A DNA stretch of 64,000 nucleotides from Pseudomonadota bacterium. GTDB taxonomy: Bacteria > Pseudomonadota > Alphaproteobacteria > Rhizobiales > Rhizobiaceae. Shown here one piece after another: positions 51,130 through 59,772 of this stretch. The position numbers and the translations under genes are program-made. Where the stretch lies: assembly GCA_023404095.1 (NCBI GenBank), contig JAEYDD010000026.1, forward strand, positions 186,001-250,000, written 5' to 3'. Position 1 is the stretch's first letter. Each line of letters begins with the position of its first letter. The notes below the pieces were generated by a model. It saw nothing but the letters and a program-made list of their open reading frames with translations, was not told the origin of the DNA and searched no databases.

Positions 51130-52044
51130 CTACGGTGTGGGCAGCCGTGCCCGTTTGAGCTTCTGTTCACGGAAGAAGATGAAAAGCCCTGAGGCGACGA
51201 TGAAACCGGCCCCGACCAGCATGGCGGTGCGCGGCATGTCCCCGAAGAAGATCAGCCCGAAAACGACCGCCCAAAGCAGGAGCGTGTACTGCAGCGGCAC
51301 GACGGTTGCGGCGTCCGCAAGCTTGAGCGACCGGTTCACCAGCATGTGTGCTGCCATTGCAACGACACCCAGCAGGCTGAGAAGGCCGATGTCCACAGGG
51401 CGAACCGGAGCCCATCCGGCGGGATCGAAGGCAAGCGCCACCAGCGAGAAAAGGGCAGCACCCGCGACCTGCCAGAAGACCAGCGTCGTGTCGGGCGTTG
51501 CCCGCAAGGTGCGGCCGAAGATCATGGCGAAAGAGAAGGCGATGCTGCCGGCAAGCGCGATGAGCGCCGGCAATGTGAGGCTCTCCCTGGAGGGCTCCAA
51601 TGCGATGATCACGCCGGCGAAACCGACGAGGATCGCGCTCCAGCGGCGCCAGCCCACCTTTTCGCCTAGCATCAGTGGCGAGAGTGCCGCGACATAGATC
51701 GGCGCAGCAAGCCAGTAGGTCATGGCGTCCGCGAGCGGCATGTAACCGACGGCGAAGTAGAACGCGGTTGCCTCGAAGGCGAAAAGCAGGGAGCGGAGGG
51801 CTTGCAGACGAGGGCGTTCCACGCGCACGAGATTGTGCCATCCCGTGCGCCAGAAGAACGGCAGCAGAACGGCTATGGCCGCCAGGCTGCGAATGAACAT
51901 GAGCTGCGACGGCGAATAGGTCGCCACCAGCCATTTGCCCAGTACATCGTTCAACGAGAACATCACCATGCCAAGCAGCATGAACAGCACGCCCAGGCGC
52001 GTCGCGTTCGACGGCGTTACGGAGGTGGCGGTCGCATCTGTCAT
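51130..52044 (-). CDS. DMT/EamA-family exporter
   Basis: This protein of about 304 residues has ten hydrophobic segments in two EamA repeats (LGVLFMLLGMVMFSLNDVLG; ALAGSIAFSFAMIFGRTLR) and a loop SPLMLGEKVGWRRW. It is an inner-membrane metabolite exporter; the substrate is unknown. ATG 52044 begins just before the first helix; the upstream open frame is not membrane-like. Confidence 0.85.
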   Translation of the reverse strand: MTDATATSVTPSNATRLGVLFMLLGMVMFSLNDVLGKWLVATYSPSQLMFIRSLAAIAVLLPFFWRTGWHNLVRVERPRLQALRSLLFAFEATAFYFAVGYMPLADAMTYWLAAPIYVAALSPLMLGEKVGWRRWSAILVGFAGVIIALEPSRESLTLPALIALAGSIAFSFAMIFGRTLRATPDTTLVFWQVAGAALFSLVALAFDPAGWAPVRPVDIGLLSLLGVVAMAAHMLVNRSLKLADAATVVPLQYTLLLWAVVFGLIFFGDMPRTAMLVGAGFIVASGLFIFFREQKLKRARLPTP

Positions 52045-52467
52045 GGCCGGTTCTGCGCGCTTGGGCTGCGAGCCTGCGCGAGGCGTCGACGGGCCACAGT
52101 ATGGGGATGGGGAGCCATTCGCACATCTCATCCCAACGATCCAGTCAACAATATTGATGGCTGCATTCAGCTTGACGAAGCTTCGGCAGCGCGCCGTTGA
52201 AAAGATAGTGAAAAGAGCGCGATGCCGATCGATGGCACATCTCAGCGATAAATAAACGCCCATGGAGGACGCGGCGCGCTGCGAGACGGAGCGGACGATT
52301 GAGGGCAGAGAGCACGCAGATCACAAGAATCGAGGTGATAGACATCCCGTCGGTCCTACCTGCGCGTGGAATGCGCGTCGTCTCGAAATATTCCTTCGAT
52401 CAAAAGCCAATCGGGCGCATCGATGGGTGCGCCCGATGGCAGTCTTTGATGTGCCTTCCGATCGCCC
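52045..52467. other. Intergenic region between EamA exporter and aldehyde dehydrogenase
   Basis: This 423-bp region is free of a supportable gene. It holds the terminator-like hairpin at 52410-52437 for the aldehyde dehydrogenase, and no clear -35/-10 pair for the exporter is visible. Confidence 0.5.
52410..52437 (-). terminator. Terminator of the aldehyde dehydrogenase gene
   Basis: Perfect 10-bp arms ATCGGGCGCA and TGCGCCCGAT surround an 8-nt loop, 31 bp after the stop. On the minus strand the stem is followed by TGGCTTTTG, a short T-run, which fits an intrinsic terminator. Confidence 0.65.
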
Positions 52468-53901
52468 TTACGCGGCGTCGGTCCGATGGACGGTCTTTAC
52501 CTCGAGGAAGTCCTCCAGCCCGAAGATACCGCCTTCGCGGCCGTTGCCCGACTGCTTGAAGCCGCCGAACGGGCTACCGTAACGATGCGGCCCGCCGTTG
52601 ATATGAACCATGCCGGCGCGAAGGCGTGCGGCCACGCGTTCGGCACGGTCCGGATTTCCGGTCTGAACATAGGCAGCAAGGCCGTAGTTGGTGTCGTTGG
52701 CAATCGCGATCGCTTCCTCTTCGGTATCGAAGGCGATGATCGACAGAACCGGGCCGAATACCTCTTCGCGGGCGATGCGCATGTCGTTGTTTACGTCGGC
52801 GAAGATCGTCGGCTTGACAAAATAGCCTGTCTCGAAGCCCTCCGGCTTGCCGGGACCGCCGACGAGCACGCGTGCCCCTTCGGCCACACCTGCCTCGATC
52901 AGCGCCTGGACACGCCCGAACTGGATGTGGGAGACGAGCGGGCCGATATGGCTGCCTTCCTGTTCCGGATTGCCGACTTTTGCCTCCTTGCCGGCCTTCT
53001 CCGCGATTGCGACTACCTTGTCGTAGACCGAGCGCTGCACGAGCATGCGCGTCGGCGCATCGCAGGACTGGCCGGAATTGTTGAAGCACTCGGCAACGCT
53101 GCTTGCGACACGATCTTCCAGGTCGGCATCCTCGAAGACGATGTTCGGAGACTTGCCGCCGAGTTCCAGCGTCACCCTTTTGACGGTGTCGGCTGCGTCC
53201 TTGCTGACGGCGATACCGGCGCGGGTGGAGCCGGTAAAGGACATCATGTCGATGTCCTTGTGTTTCGAAAGGGCTGCGCCGCATTCGATGCCGTCGCCGT
53301 TGACGAGGTTGAACGTGCCGGCGGGGAAGCCCGCCTCCTCGACCATTTCGGCATAGAGCAAGGCGTTCAGGGGTGTGAACTCGGAAGGTTTCAGCACGCA
53401 GGTGCAGCCGGTCGCCAGTGCCGGCACGACCTTGAGCGCGATCTGGTTGATCGGCCAGTTCCAAGGCGTGATCAGCCCGCAGACGCCGATCGGCTCGCGC
53501 CGCACCACGTCGCCGTTCGGCAGCACTTCACGACTCTTCAGGCGCTTCAGCGCGTCGATGAAGCCCTGCAGGTGGCCGACGCCGACGTCGGCCTGTTGTT
53601 CGGTGCTCATGGTGATCGGGGCACCCAGTTCGAGCGTGATCGTGCGGGCCATCTCGTCATAGCGGCGCTTGTAGACCGCGAGGAGCTTCTCCAGCAGGGC
53701 GAGGCGCTCGTCGACGCTGGTCTGGCTATAGCTCGCAAACGCCTTCTTGGCGGCGGCGACTGCCCGATCGATATCGGCAGCAGTGCCCATGGAGATCCAC
53801 GCGATCGGCTTCTCGGTCGCCGGATTGATCACCTCCAGGTCGCGCGGCGTCAGCGGGTCCACCCATTTGCCGTCAATGTAGAACTTGCGTTTGTCCAGCA
53901 T
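52468..53901 (-). CDS. NAD-dependent aldehyde dehydrogenase
   Basis: This 477-residue ALDH has ITPWNWPINQIALKVVPALA, FTGSTRAG, general base E246 in LELGGKSP and nucleophile C280 in NNSGQSCDAP. ATG 53901 follows GGGAG; the longer reading from 53919 has no ribosome site. It ends at a good terminator and starts 167 bp downstream of the S10 peptidase stop. Substrate is not decided by context. Confidence 0.9.
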   Translation of the reverse strand: MLDKRKFYIDGKWVDPLTPRDLEVINPATEKPIAWISMGTAADIDRAVAAAKKAFASYSQTSVDERLALLEKLLAVYKRRYDEMARTITLELGAPITMSTEQQADVGVGHLQGFIDALKRLKSREVLPNGDVVRREPIGVCGLITPWNWPINQIALKVVPALATGCTCVLKPSEFTPLNALLYAEMVEEAGFPAGTFNLVNGDGIECGAALSKHKDIDMMSFTGSTRAGIAVSKDAADTVKRVTLELGGKSPNIVFEDADLEDRVASSVAECFNNSGQSCDAPTRMLVQRSVYDKVVAIAEKAGKEAKVGNPEQEGSHIGPLVSHIQFGRVQALIEAGVAEGARVLVGGPGKPEGFETGYFVKPTIFADVNNDMRIAREEVFGPVLSIIAFDTEEEAIAIANDTNYGLAAYVQTGNPDRAERVAARLRAGMVHINGGPHRYGSPFGGFKQSGNGREGGIFGLEDFLEVKTVHRTDAA

Positions 53902-54068
53902 GCTTTTCTCCCGTCGCATTCATTCTTTTCGTTTCCCGCCGCCGCTTAAGGCTGGCGGAGGGAGAATGTCTGCCACCATGCCAAAGCGCAATACCCTTCC
54001 GGGGATAGGAAAGGGATGCAGCGCCTGGGACTGCTGTCCTTGCGCGGCGACGGTGACGCCTTGCCAAC

Positions 54069-55568
54069 TCAGCCCCTGTCGTTGTCGGCATAAAAGCCCC
54101 GCACCTCATCGGTGAAGGCCTTCCGTTCGCCGGGGTCGGTATAGAACATGTGACCACCCCGATAGAGCTTCAGCCCAACGCGACCTTCTGTGAGGGAGGG
54201 AGGAAGGTGGTCGAGGACATAGCGGCTGCCGCCATAGGGCGTGATGGCGTCGCTGTAGCCATGCACCACCATGACGCGGAGGGACGGGATGGTCGCCAGA
54301 AGCTCGCGAAGATCGCGGGTCGCGCTGACATTGGAGCGGGCGCCGTTCCAGTCCCAGCGGCGGTTCACGTCCTTGTCCAGCAGGCGGTAGGTCATTTCGG
54401 TCGAGAACTTCAGTTCGTCACGCGCATAGGCGGCAAACGCGCCGCCGTAGGCGCGCGTATAGCCGTCGAGGATCGGGTCGGCCCCACGGTCTTCCGATGT
54501 TTCAGGATAGGGATCGTCCGCGAGATAAGCTGCATCGTAAGGGCTTGCGATCTTGTCCGGGGCACCGTCGAGCTCCTTCGTATAGATATCGCCGACGAAG
54601 CCGCGGGCGCGTGCCACCGCGTCCTTGCCGATGCCCGTCATCTCGGCGATGCGGGCGTAGAGGCGGTCGGCGTCGTCGCCGCTCGGGGCGGCACCGGCGA
54701 GCGCGACAAGGTAATCGCTCATCGCGAACCGTTCCACCTCTTGGATGCCCTCGGCGGAGAAGGCGCCCTTGCGCTCCATCTCCGCAGCCGCCAGCGAAGG
54801 AAGCTGCAAGGCGGCGCCGACAGGATCGCCGGTCCCGAAAATGTAGCGGCTTTCGATCATCGGCGAGAGCATGACGATACCGGAGACGAGAATGCCCTGG
54901 CTCTCCTTCAGTGCGGTTGCGACCTTGGCAGCGCGAAAGCCGCCATAGCTTTCGCCGAGCAGATATTTCGGTGCGGCGGAACGGCCGTTCTTCTGGACAT
55001 AGAGCGCGATGAATTTGGCAAGGCTTTCCGCATCGGCGCGTACGCCGTGGTAGGCCGCCTCGGCATCCTTGCCGGCCACCCGGCTCCAGCCCGTCCCGGC
55101 GGGGTCGATCAGTACGAGATCGGTGAAGTCGAGCCAACTGTCCGGATTGTCGGAAAGCGCCGGCCGTGTCCCGTCCGGGGCGGTGCTGCCCTGCTCGCTG
55201 CCGAAATCGAGGATGCGCGGCCCCACGAGACCGAGGTGAAGATAGGCGGAGGCGGCGCCCGGTCCGCCGTTGAAGGCGAAGGTGACCGGCCGTTCGGCGG
55301 GAGCATCCTTGGCGGTGTAGGCGGTATAGAAGATCTTCGCGCTCACCTTGCCGTCCTGTCCCCGCAGTTCCAGCGTGCCGGCGGTGGCGGTATAAGGCAG
55401 GTCGCTCGACGGGCGGCGCAGCACATGGTCGGTGACGGCATCGCCCGGCAGCAGATCCAGAAGACCGGAGCCGGATTGTTGCGGTGCGGGCTGTTGCGCC
55501 ATCACGTCGCCGAGCGGTGCAACGGCAAGAGCGGCGATGACGGCGATCGATAGGAGATGGTAGCGCAA
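54069..55568 (-). CDS. S10-family serine carboxypeptidase-like protein, exported
   Basis: This protein of about 499 residues has a signal peptide (RYHLLSIAVIAALAVAPLGD, then VMA), NGGPGAASAYLHLGLVGP for the oxyanion hole, nucleophile S207 in LLGESYGG, and late HGYSDAITPYGG and GGHMFYTD carrying the Asp and His. It would release C-terminal residues from peptides in the periplasm. TTG 55568 with GAGGA about 9 nt upstream places the signal peptide correctly; the longer frame does not. Confidence 0.88.
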   Translation of the reverse strand: MRYHLLSIAVIAALAVAPLGDVMAQQPAPQQSGSGLLDLLPGDAVTDHVLRRPSSDLPYTATAGTLELRGQDGKVSAKIFYTAYTAKDAPAERPVTFAFNGGPGAASAYLHLGLVGPRILDFGSEQGSTAPDGTRPALSDNPDSWLDFTDLVLIDPAGTGWSRVAGKDAEAAYHGVRADAESLAKFIALYVQKNGRSAAPKYLLGESYGGFRAAKVATALKESQGILVSGIVMLSPMIESRYIFGTGDPVGAALQLPSLAAAEMERKGAFSAEGIQEVERFAMSDYLVALAGAAPSGDDADRLYARIAEMTGIGKDAVARARGFVGDIYTKELDGAPDKIASPYDAAYLADDPYPETSEDRGADPILDGYTRAYGGAFAAYARDELKFSTEMTYRLLDKDVNRRWDWNGARSNVSATRDLRELLATIPSLRVMVVHGYSDAITPYGGSRYVLDHLPPSLTEGRVGLKLYRGGHMFYTDPGERKAFTDEVRGFYADNDRG

Positions 55569-55783
55569 ATCCGGCTTCCTCGTTTCAGTTCGGCGGCAGT
55601 TTACGGACGGAGGACCAGCACCGGAACTCAACTCAAATTGATTGGCGGGAGCGAGTGGGAAAGGTCTTGCGATCGATAGGTGTTGCGACCCGTCGGAATC
55701 GGCGCGTCCTGCTTCGGCTCCCCCTCTGTCTGCTGCGATCGAAGCACACGGTCAGCGCGACGGATTGCAAATCGGCGGACGGG

Positions 55784-56200
55784 CTAATCGCAGCATGCGC
55801 CGCCATCGCCCGTCCCGCTGGCCAGCCGCTTCAGAATGGGGCAGTCCGGCCGGTCGTTGCCCTGGCAATGGGCAGAGAGGTGCTGCAGCGTCATCACCAT
55901 CTCCTGCAACTGCCGCATCTTGGCGGTAAGTTCCTCTATGTGCCCGGCCGCGATGCGCTTGACGTCGGCGGATGCACGGTCGCGATCCTGCCACAACGCC
56001 AGCAGGTCGCGGATCTGCGCGATCGAAAATCCGAGATCGCGCGCCCTGCGGATGAAGCTGAGGGTGGCGAGATCCTTCGGCCCGTAGGTGCGGTAGCCCG
56101 AGCCGGTGCGACCGGCTTCCGCGATGAGGCCGATCGATTCGTAGTGGCGGATCATCTTCGCCGTCACGCCGCTGGCGCTTGCCGCTTCGCCTATGTTCAT
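55784..56200 (-). CDS. cueR: Copper-responsive MerR regulator CueR
   Basis: This 138-residue protein has an N-terminal MerR winged helix (MNIGEAASASGVTAKMIRHY, Y-G-YRTYGPKDL). Metal-site residues are numbered as in E. coli CueR: C112, C120 (HCQGNDRPDC) and S77, the residue that marks sensors of monovalent copper or silver. It overlaps copA by 4 bp and is co-transcribed behind it, so it is self-regulated through the copA promoter, as in rhizobial hmrR-actP operons. Confidence 0.93.
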   Translation of the reverse strand: MNIGEAASASGVTAKMIRHYESIGLIAEAGRTGSGYRTYGPKDLATLSFIRRARDLGFSIAQIRDLLALWQDRDRASADVKRIAAGHIEELTAKMRQLQEMVMTLQHLSAHCQGNDRPDCPILKRLASGTGDGGACCD

Positions 56201-58698
56201 GTGCGGATCTCCCCTCTCGCATGGGCTCGGGAAGGGCGGAACCGTTTCAATCTGAGGGCATTGCTGACGACGAAGACGCTTGAAAGCGCCATGGCGCCGG
56301 CGGCAATTGCAGGAGACAGCAAGATCCCGAAGGCAGGATAGAGCGCGCCCGCCGCCACGGGGATCAGGGCGACGTTGTAGCCGAACGCCCAGAAGAGGTT
56401 CTGGCGGATGTTGCGCATGGTCGCGCGGGAAACCGAGATCGCGGTCGCAACGCCACGCATGTCGCCGGCCATCAGCACGATGTCGGCGCTTTCAATCGCC
56501 ACGTCCGTGCCCGTACCGATGGCAATCCCGGTATCGGCGATTGCGAGCGCCGGCGCGTCGTTGATGCCGTCGCCGACGAAGGCCACCTTGCTGCCGCCAG
56601 CCGAAAGCGCCTTCACGGCGTCGACCTTGCCCTCCGGGAGCACCTCCGCCATCACCCTGTCGATCCCGAGCGTCGCGGCAACGGCCTCGGCTGTGCGGCG
56701 ATTGTCGCCGGTGATCATCGCGACCTCGATGCCCAGCGTCTTGAGCTGCGCGATTGCCTCCTTCGTCGTCGGCTTGACGGGATCCGTCACGGTGAAGAGC
56801 GCGGCGAGCCTGCCGTCTATCGCGGCATAGAGGGGCGAAGCGCCGCTGGCAGCAAGCCGCTCCGCTTCACCCCTGAACGCGGTCGGATCGAAACCGAGCG
56901 TCGACATGAAGCCGGCGGAACCGACTTCGACCTTGCGCCCCGAGACCGTTGCGGAAATGCCCTGGCCGGAGGTCGCCTGGAACGCTTCTGCCTGCGGGAT
57001 TTCCAAACCTTCCGCCTTTGCAGCCTCGTGGATTGCAAGGGCGATCGGATGTTCCGAGCGGACTTCGGCTGCGGCCACGAGCGACAGCACCTCGTTTCGG
57101 GCAAAACCTTCGGCCGGTATGATCCCGGTCAGGCTCGGACGGCCGAGCGTCAGTGTGCCGGTCTTGTCGACGGCGACGACCTCGGTCGCCTCCAATGTTT
57201 GCAGCGCCGTTCCCTGCCGGAAGAGCACGCCGAGTTCGGCTGCGCGACCGGTTCCGGTGATGATCGAGGTCGGGGTCGCAAGTCCCATGGCGCACGGGCA
57301 GGCTATGATCAGGACTGCGACGGCGGCCACGAGTGCGTGCGCCAGTGCAGGGCTGGGGCCGAACGCGAACCAGATGCCAAAGGTGACGAGTGCGACGGCG
57401 ATGATCGCCGGCACGAACCATTGGGTCACGCGATCGACCAGCGCCTGGATCGGCAGCTTGGCGGCCTGTGCGTCCTCCACCATGCGGATGATCTGCGACA
57501 GCACCGTGTCCGCGCCGACGCGGGTGGCGCGGAAGGAGAAGGAGCCGGTCGTGTTCATCGTTCCGCCGGTGACGGTGTCGCCGGGCTTGCGCTCGACCGG
57601 CATCGGTTCGCCCGTGATCATGGATTCGTCGACGAAGGAACTGCCCTCCGTCACCTCGCCGTCGACTGGGACCCGCTCCCCGGGGCGAACCAGCACGATA
57701 TCGCCCGGCATGACCGCTTCAAGCGGCACATCCACCGCGGCACCATCCTTCATCACGCGCGCTGACGTCGCGCGCAGGCCGGCAAGGTGCCGGATTGCCT
57801 CGCCGGTGCGGCCCTTGGCGCGGGCTTCGAGGTAGCGCCCGGCAAGGATCAGGGTGACGATGACGGCGGCGGCCTCGAAGTAGACGTCCGCCGTGCCGCC
57901 CGGCAGCAGGCCAGGCGCGAAGGTGGCGACGACGGAGAAGATCCAGGCTGCGGCCGTTCCGATGACGACGAGCGCGTTCATATCGGGTGTGCCGCGCAGA
58001 AGGCTGGGAATGCCCTTGCGGAAAAAGCGCGCACCAGGGCCTGCCAGAACGATCGTCGCCAGCACGAACTGAATGATCCGGCTCGCCTGCATGCCGATCG
58101 TTTCATGGATAGTGTGGCCAAAGGCGGGAATGGCGTGTGCGCCCATCTCCATGACGAAAAGGGGCGCGGTCAGCGCGGCGGCGACGACCAGCGAGCGCCG
58201 CAGGGTACCGATTTCACCTTCGCGCCGCTCATCTTCGGAAGGTCCGTCCTCGCGACGGTCTTGCCGGACGGCGCGATAGCCGGTTGTCCCGATCGCTTCC
58301 GCCAACGCGTCGAACGTCACGGCACCGCGCAGGTAGCGCACCCGGGCGTGCTCGCTGGCAAGGTTGGCGGTGGCGTCGATGACGCCGGGAATCTTCTTCA
58401 GGGCGTGTTCGACACGCGCAATGCAGGAGGCGCATGTCATTCCCTCGACGGTGAATTCAAGCGCCTCCTCGCCGACGCCATACCCGGCATCCCGCACGGC
58501 CTCTGCCACGGCCGTGATGTCAGGGGTGCCATCGAACGTCACCTCGGCCCTCTCCGTCGCGAGATTGACAGAGGCTACGGAAACGCCCGGTACCTTCTGG
58601 ATCGCCTTTTCCACGCGCCGTACGCACGAAGCGCAGGTCATGTCCTCGATGGACAGCTTGATCGTCTGGGCCGCATCGGGTCCCTTGAACGTGAGCAT
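56197..58698 (-). CDS. copA: Copper-exporting P1B-type ATPase CopA
   Basis: This 833-residue protein has two N-terminal heavy-metal domains (C22-A-S-C25 and C89-A-S-C92), eight membrane helices, the transport motif C467-P-C469, the phosphorylation site D511-KTGT, and a late GDGINDAPAL hinge. It pumps Cu+ from cytoplasm to periplasm. ATG 58698 follows GGAG; a longer frame to 58743 lacks a site and covers the operator. It heads the operon with cueR. Confidence 0.95.
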   Translation of the reverse strand: MLTFKGPDAAQTIKLSIEDMTCASCVRRVEKAIQKVPGVSVASVNLATERAEVTFDGTPDITAVAEAVRDAGYGVGEEALEFTVEGMTCASCIARVEHALKKIPGVIDATANLASEHARVRYLRGAVTFDALAEAIGTTGYRAVRQDRREDGPSEDERREGEIGTLRRSLVVAAALTAPLFVMEMGAHAIPAFGHTIHETIGMQASRIIQFVLATIVLAGPGARFFRKGIPSLLRGTPDMNALVVIGTAAAWIFSVVATFAPGLLPGGTADVYFEAAAVIVTLILAGRYLEARAKGRTGEAIRHLAGLRATSARVMKDGAAVDVPLEAVMPGDIVLVRPGERVPVDGEVTEGSSFVDESMITGEPMPVERKPGDTVTGGTMNTTGSFSFRATRVGADTVLSQIIRMVEDAQAAKLPIQALVDRVTQWFVPAIIAVALVTFGIWFAFGPSPALAHALVAAVAVLIIACPCAMGLATPTSIITGTGRAAELGVLFRQGTALQTLEATEVVAVDKTGTLTLGRPSLTGIIPAEGFARNEVLSLVAAAEVRSEHPIALAIHEAAKAEGLEIPQAEAFQATSGQGISATVSGRKVEVGSAGFMSTLGFDPTAFRGEAERLAASGASPLYAAIDGRLAALFTVTDPVKPTTKEAIAQLKTLGIEVAMITGDNRRTAEAVAATLGIDRVMAEVLPEGKVDAVKALSAGGSKVAFVGDGINDAPALAIADTGIAIGTGTDVAIESADIVLMAGDMRGVATAISVSRATMRNIRQNLFWAFGYNVALIPVAAGALYPAFGILLSPAIAAGAMALSSVFVVSNALRLKRFRPSRAHARGEIRT

Positions 58699-58730
58699 TG
58701 TGCACGCTCCTTTCTTTGGATAGATCGTGC

Positions 58731-58754
58731 ACCTTCCCATCATGTCAAGGTCAA
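58731..58754 (-). promoter_or_regulatory. CueR operator/promoter of copA
   Basis: On the minus strand the sequence reads TTGACCTT, 9 bp, GGAAGGT. This is the same spacing as the E. coli copA CueR box, with the dyad arms ACCTT/AAGGT and the -35 TTGACC included. It lies 33 bp upstream of the copA ATG. Confidence 0.85.
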
Positions 58755-58833
58755 GTGGATTCTGTCGTCCAGAACCTGGGTTCGGAGAGCCGACACGAGG
58801 TTGCCTTGGGACTACGGCAACTCGTGATCTTCC

Positions 58834-59766
58834 TTATGCCGAAGGTCCAGGCGGATCCCAAATCTGCCGTGCCGTGGCGGCGGCGAGCTCGTTCTGAAAG
58901 CACTTGATCGTAAACTCGGCGAAGCTCGACAACTGGCGGCCGCGCTTGTGGATGGCATAGGGGGTGATCATGGCCGGTTCCTGCAGCGGTCGGCGTACGA
59001 TGCCGGGAATGTGCGCGGTGCCAACCGAGAACTCGTCGACCAGCGCCACCCCCAGCCCCTGTTGCACAAGGCCGAGGATGGTTTGCGAGAAGCGCCCCCT
59101 GACCGTGTGACGCAGATCGATGCCGGCATCCCTGAATGGCTGGGCGAGCGTGCTGCCATAGGGGTCGCCGGGGTCAACGCCGATGAACGGATAGCGCGCA
59201 AGGTCATGGACGGAGACCTTTTCCAGTGCGGCCAGCGGATGGCCTTCCGGCACGATCGCCAGCAGACGACCGCGCGCCAGCGGCTTGTTGCGCACCGCGG
59301 GATTGTCGACCGGGGAGCTCATGATGACGACTTCGCCGTGCTCCAGCAGCAGGTAGTCCAGCGTCTCCTCGATCTTCAGGATGTTGAGGTCGACCCTGAG
59401 ATCTGGAAAGCGCTGGCGGATGGTTCGAATGACGCGGACGGCGACGAAATTGGCGATTGATGGGGCTGAAGCAAAGGAGAGCGCGAAATCGTGTCCCTTC
59501 TGGAGCGAGGAGACTGCCGCATTCAGGCTCTCCATCTGGCGATAGACGAGATTGAGCATCTCGAAAATCGTCTGGGCCTCCGCAGCCGGAACGAAAATGC
59601 CGGCCTTGCGCTCGAACAGGCGGACGCCGAGCCCGCTTTCGGCATGCTTCAACAGCCTGCTGATGCCGGGCGCTGAAACGTGCAGGAGATCCGCAGCACC
59701 CTGGATGGTGCCGGCGATCATTACGGCCCGGATGACTTCGATCTGCCTGAGTGTCAGTTCCTTCAT
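58834..59766 (-). CDS. LysR-family regulator behind the dehydroshikimate gene
   Basis: This 310-residue protein has an N-terminal winged helix (LRQIEVIRAVMIAGTIQGAA, VSAPGISRLLKHAESGLGVR) and a LysR effector domain (SFASAPSIANFVAVRVIRTI). It starts 6 bp after the QuiC fusion stop and is co-transcribed with it, rather than divergent as PcaQ is. It is not PcaQ-like by sequence, so the ligand may be quinate, shikimate or dehydroshikimate; that is inference. Confidence 0.88.
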   Translation of the reverse strand: MKELTLRQIEVIRAVMIAGTIQGAADLLHVSAPGISRLLKHAESGLGVRLFERKAGIFVPAAEAQTIFEMLNLVYRQMESLNAAVSSLQKGHDFALSFASAPSIANFVAVRVIRTIRQRFPDLRVDLNILKIEETLDYLLLEHGEVVIMSSPVDNPAVRNKPLARGRLLAIVPEGHPLAALEKVSVHDLARYPFIGVDPGDPYGSTLAQPFRDAGIDLRHTVRGRFSQTILGLVQQGLGVALVDEFSVGTAHIPGIVRRPLQEPAMITPYAIHKRGRQLSSFAEFTIKCFQNELAAATARQIWDPPGPSA

Positions 59767-59772
59767 CGCGCG

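Noticed and set aside
52299..52559. A short plus-strand frame beginning with ITRIEVIDIPS, reminiscent of the N-terminus of enolase-superfamily enzymes.
   Set aside because: The resemblance stops after about 30 codons, there is no ribosome site, and the frame runs into the convergent aldehyde dehydrogenase and its terminator. A degraded fragment cannot be excluded but is not supported.
55762..55773. GGATTGCAAATC, identical to a tRNA-Cys anticodon arm, suggesting a tRNA or an attachment-site remnant.
   Set aside because: No acceptor stem, D-arm or T-arm (no GGTTCGA-type loop) can be fitted around it, and no integrase gene is near. It is probably chance.
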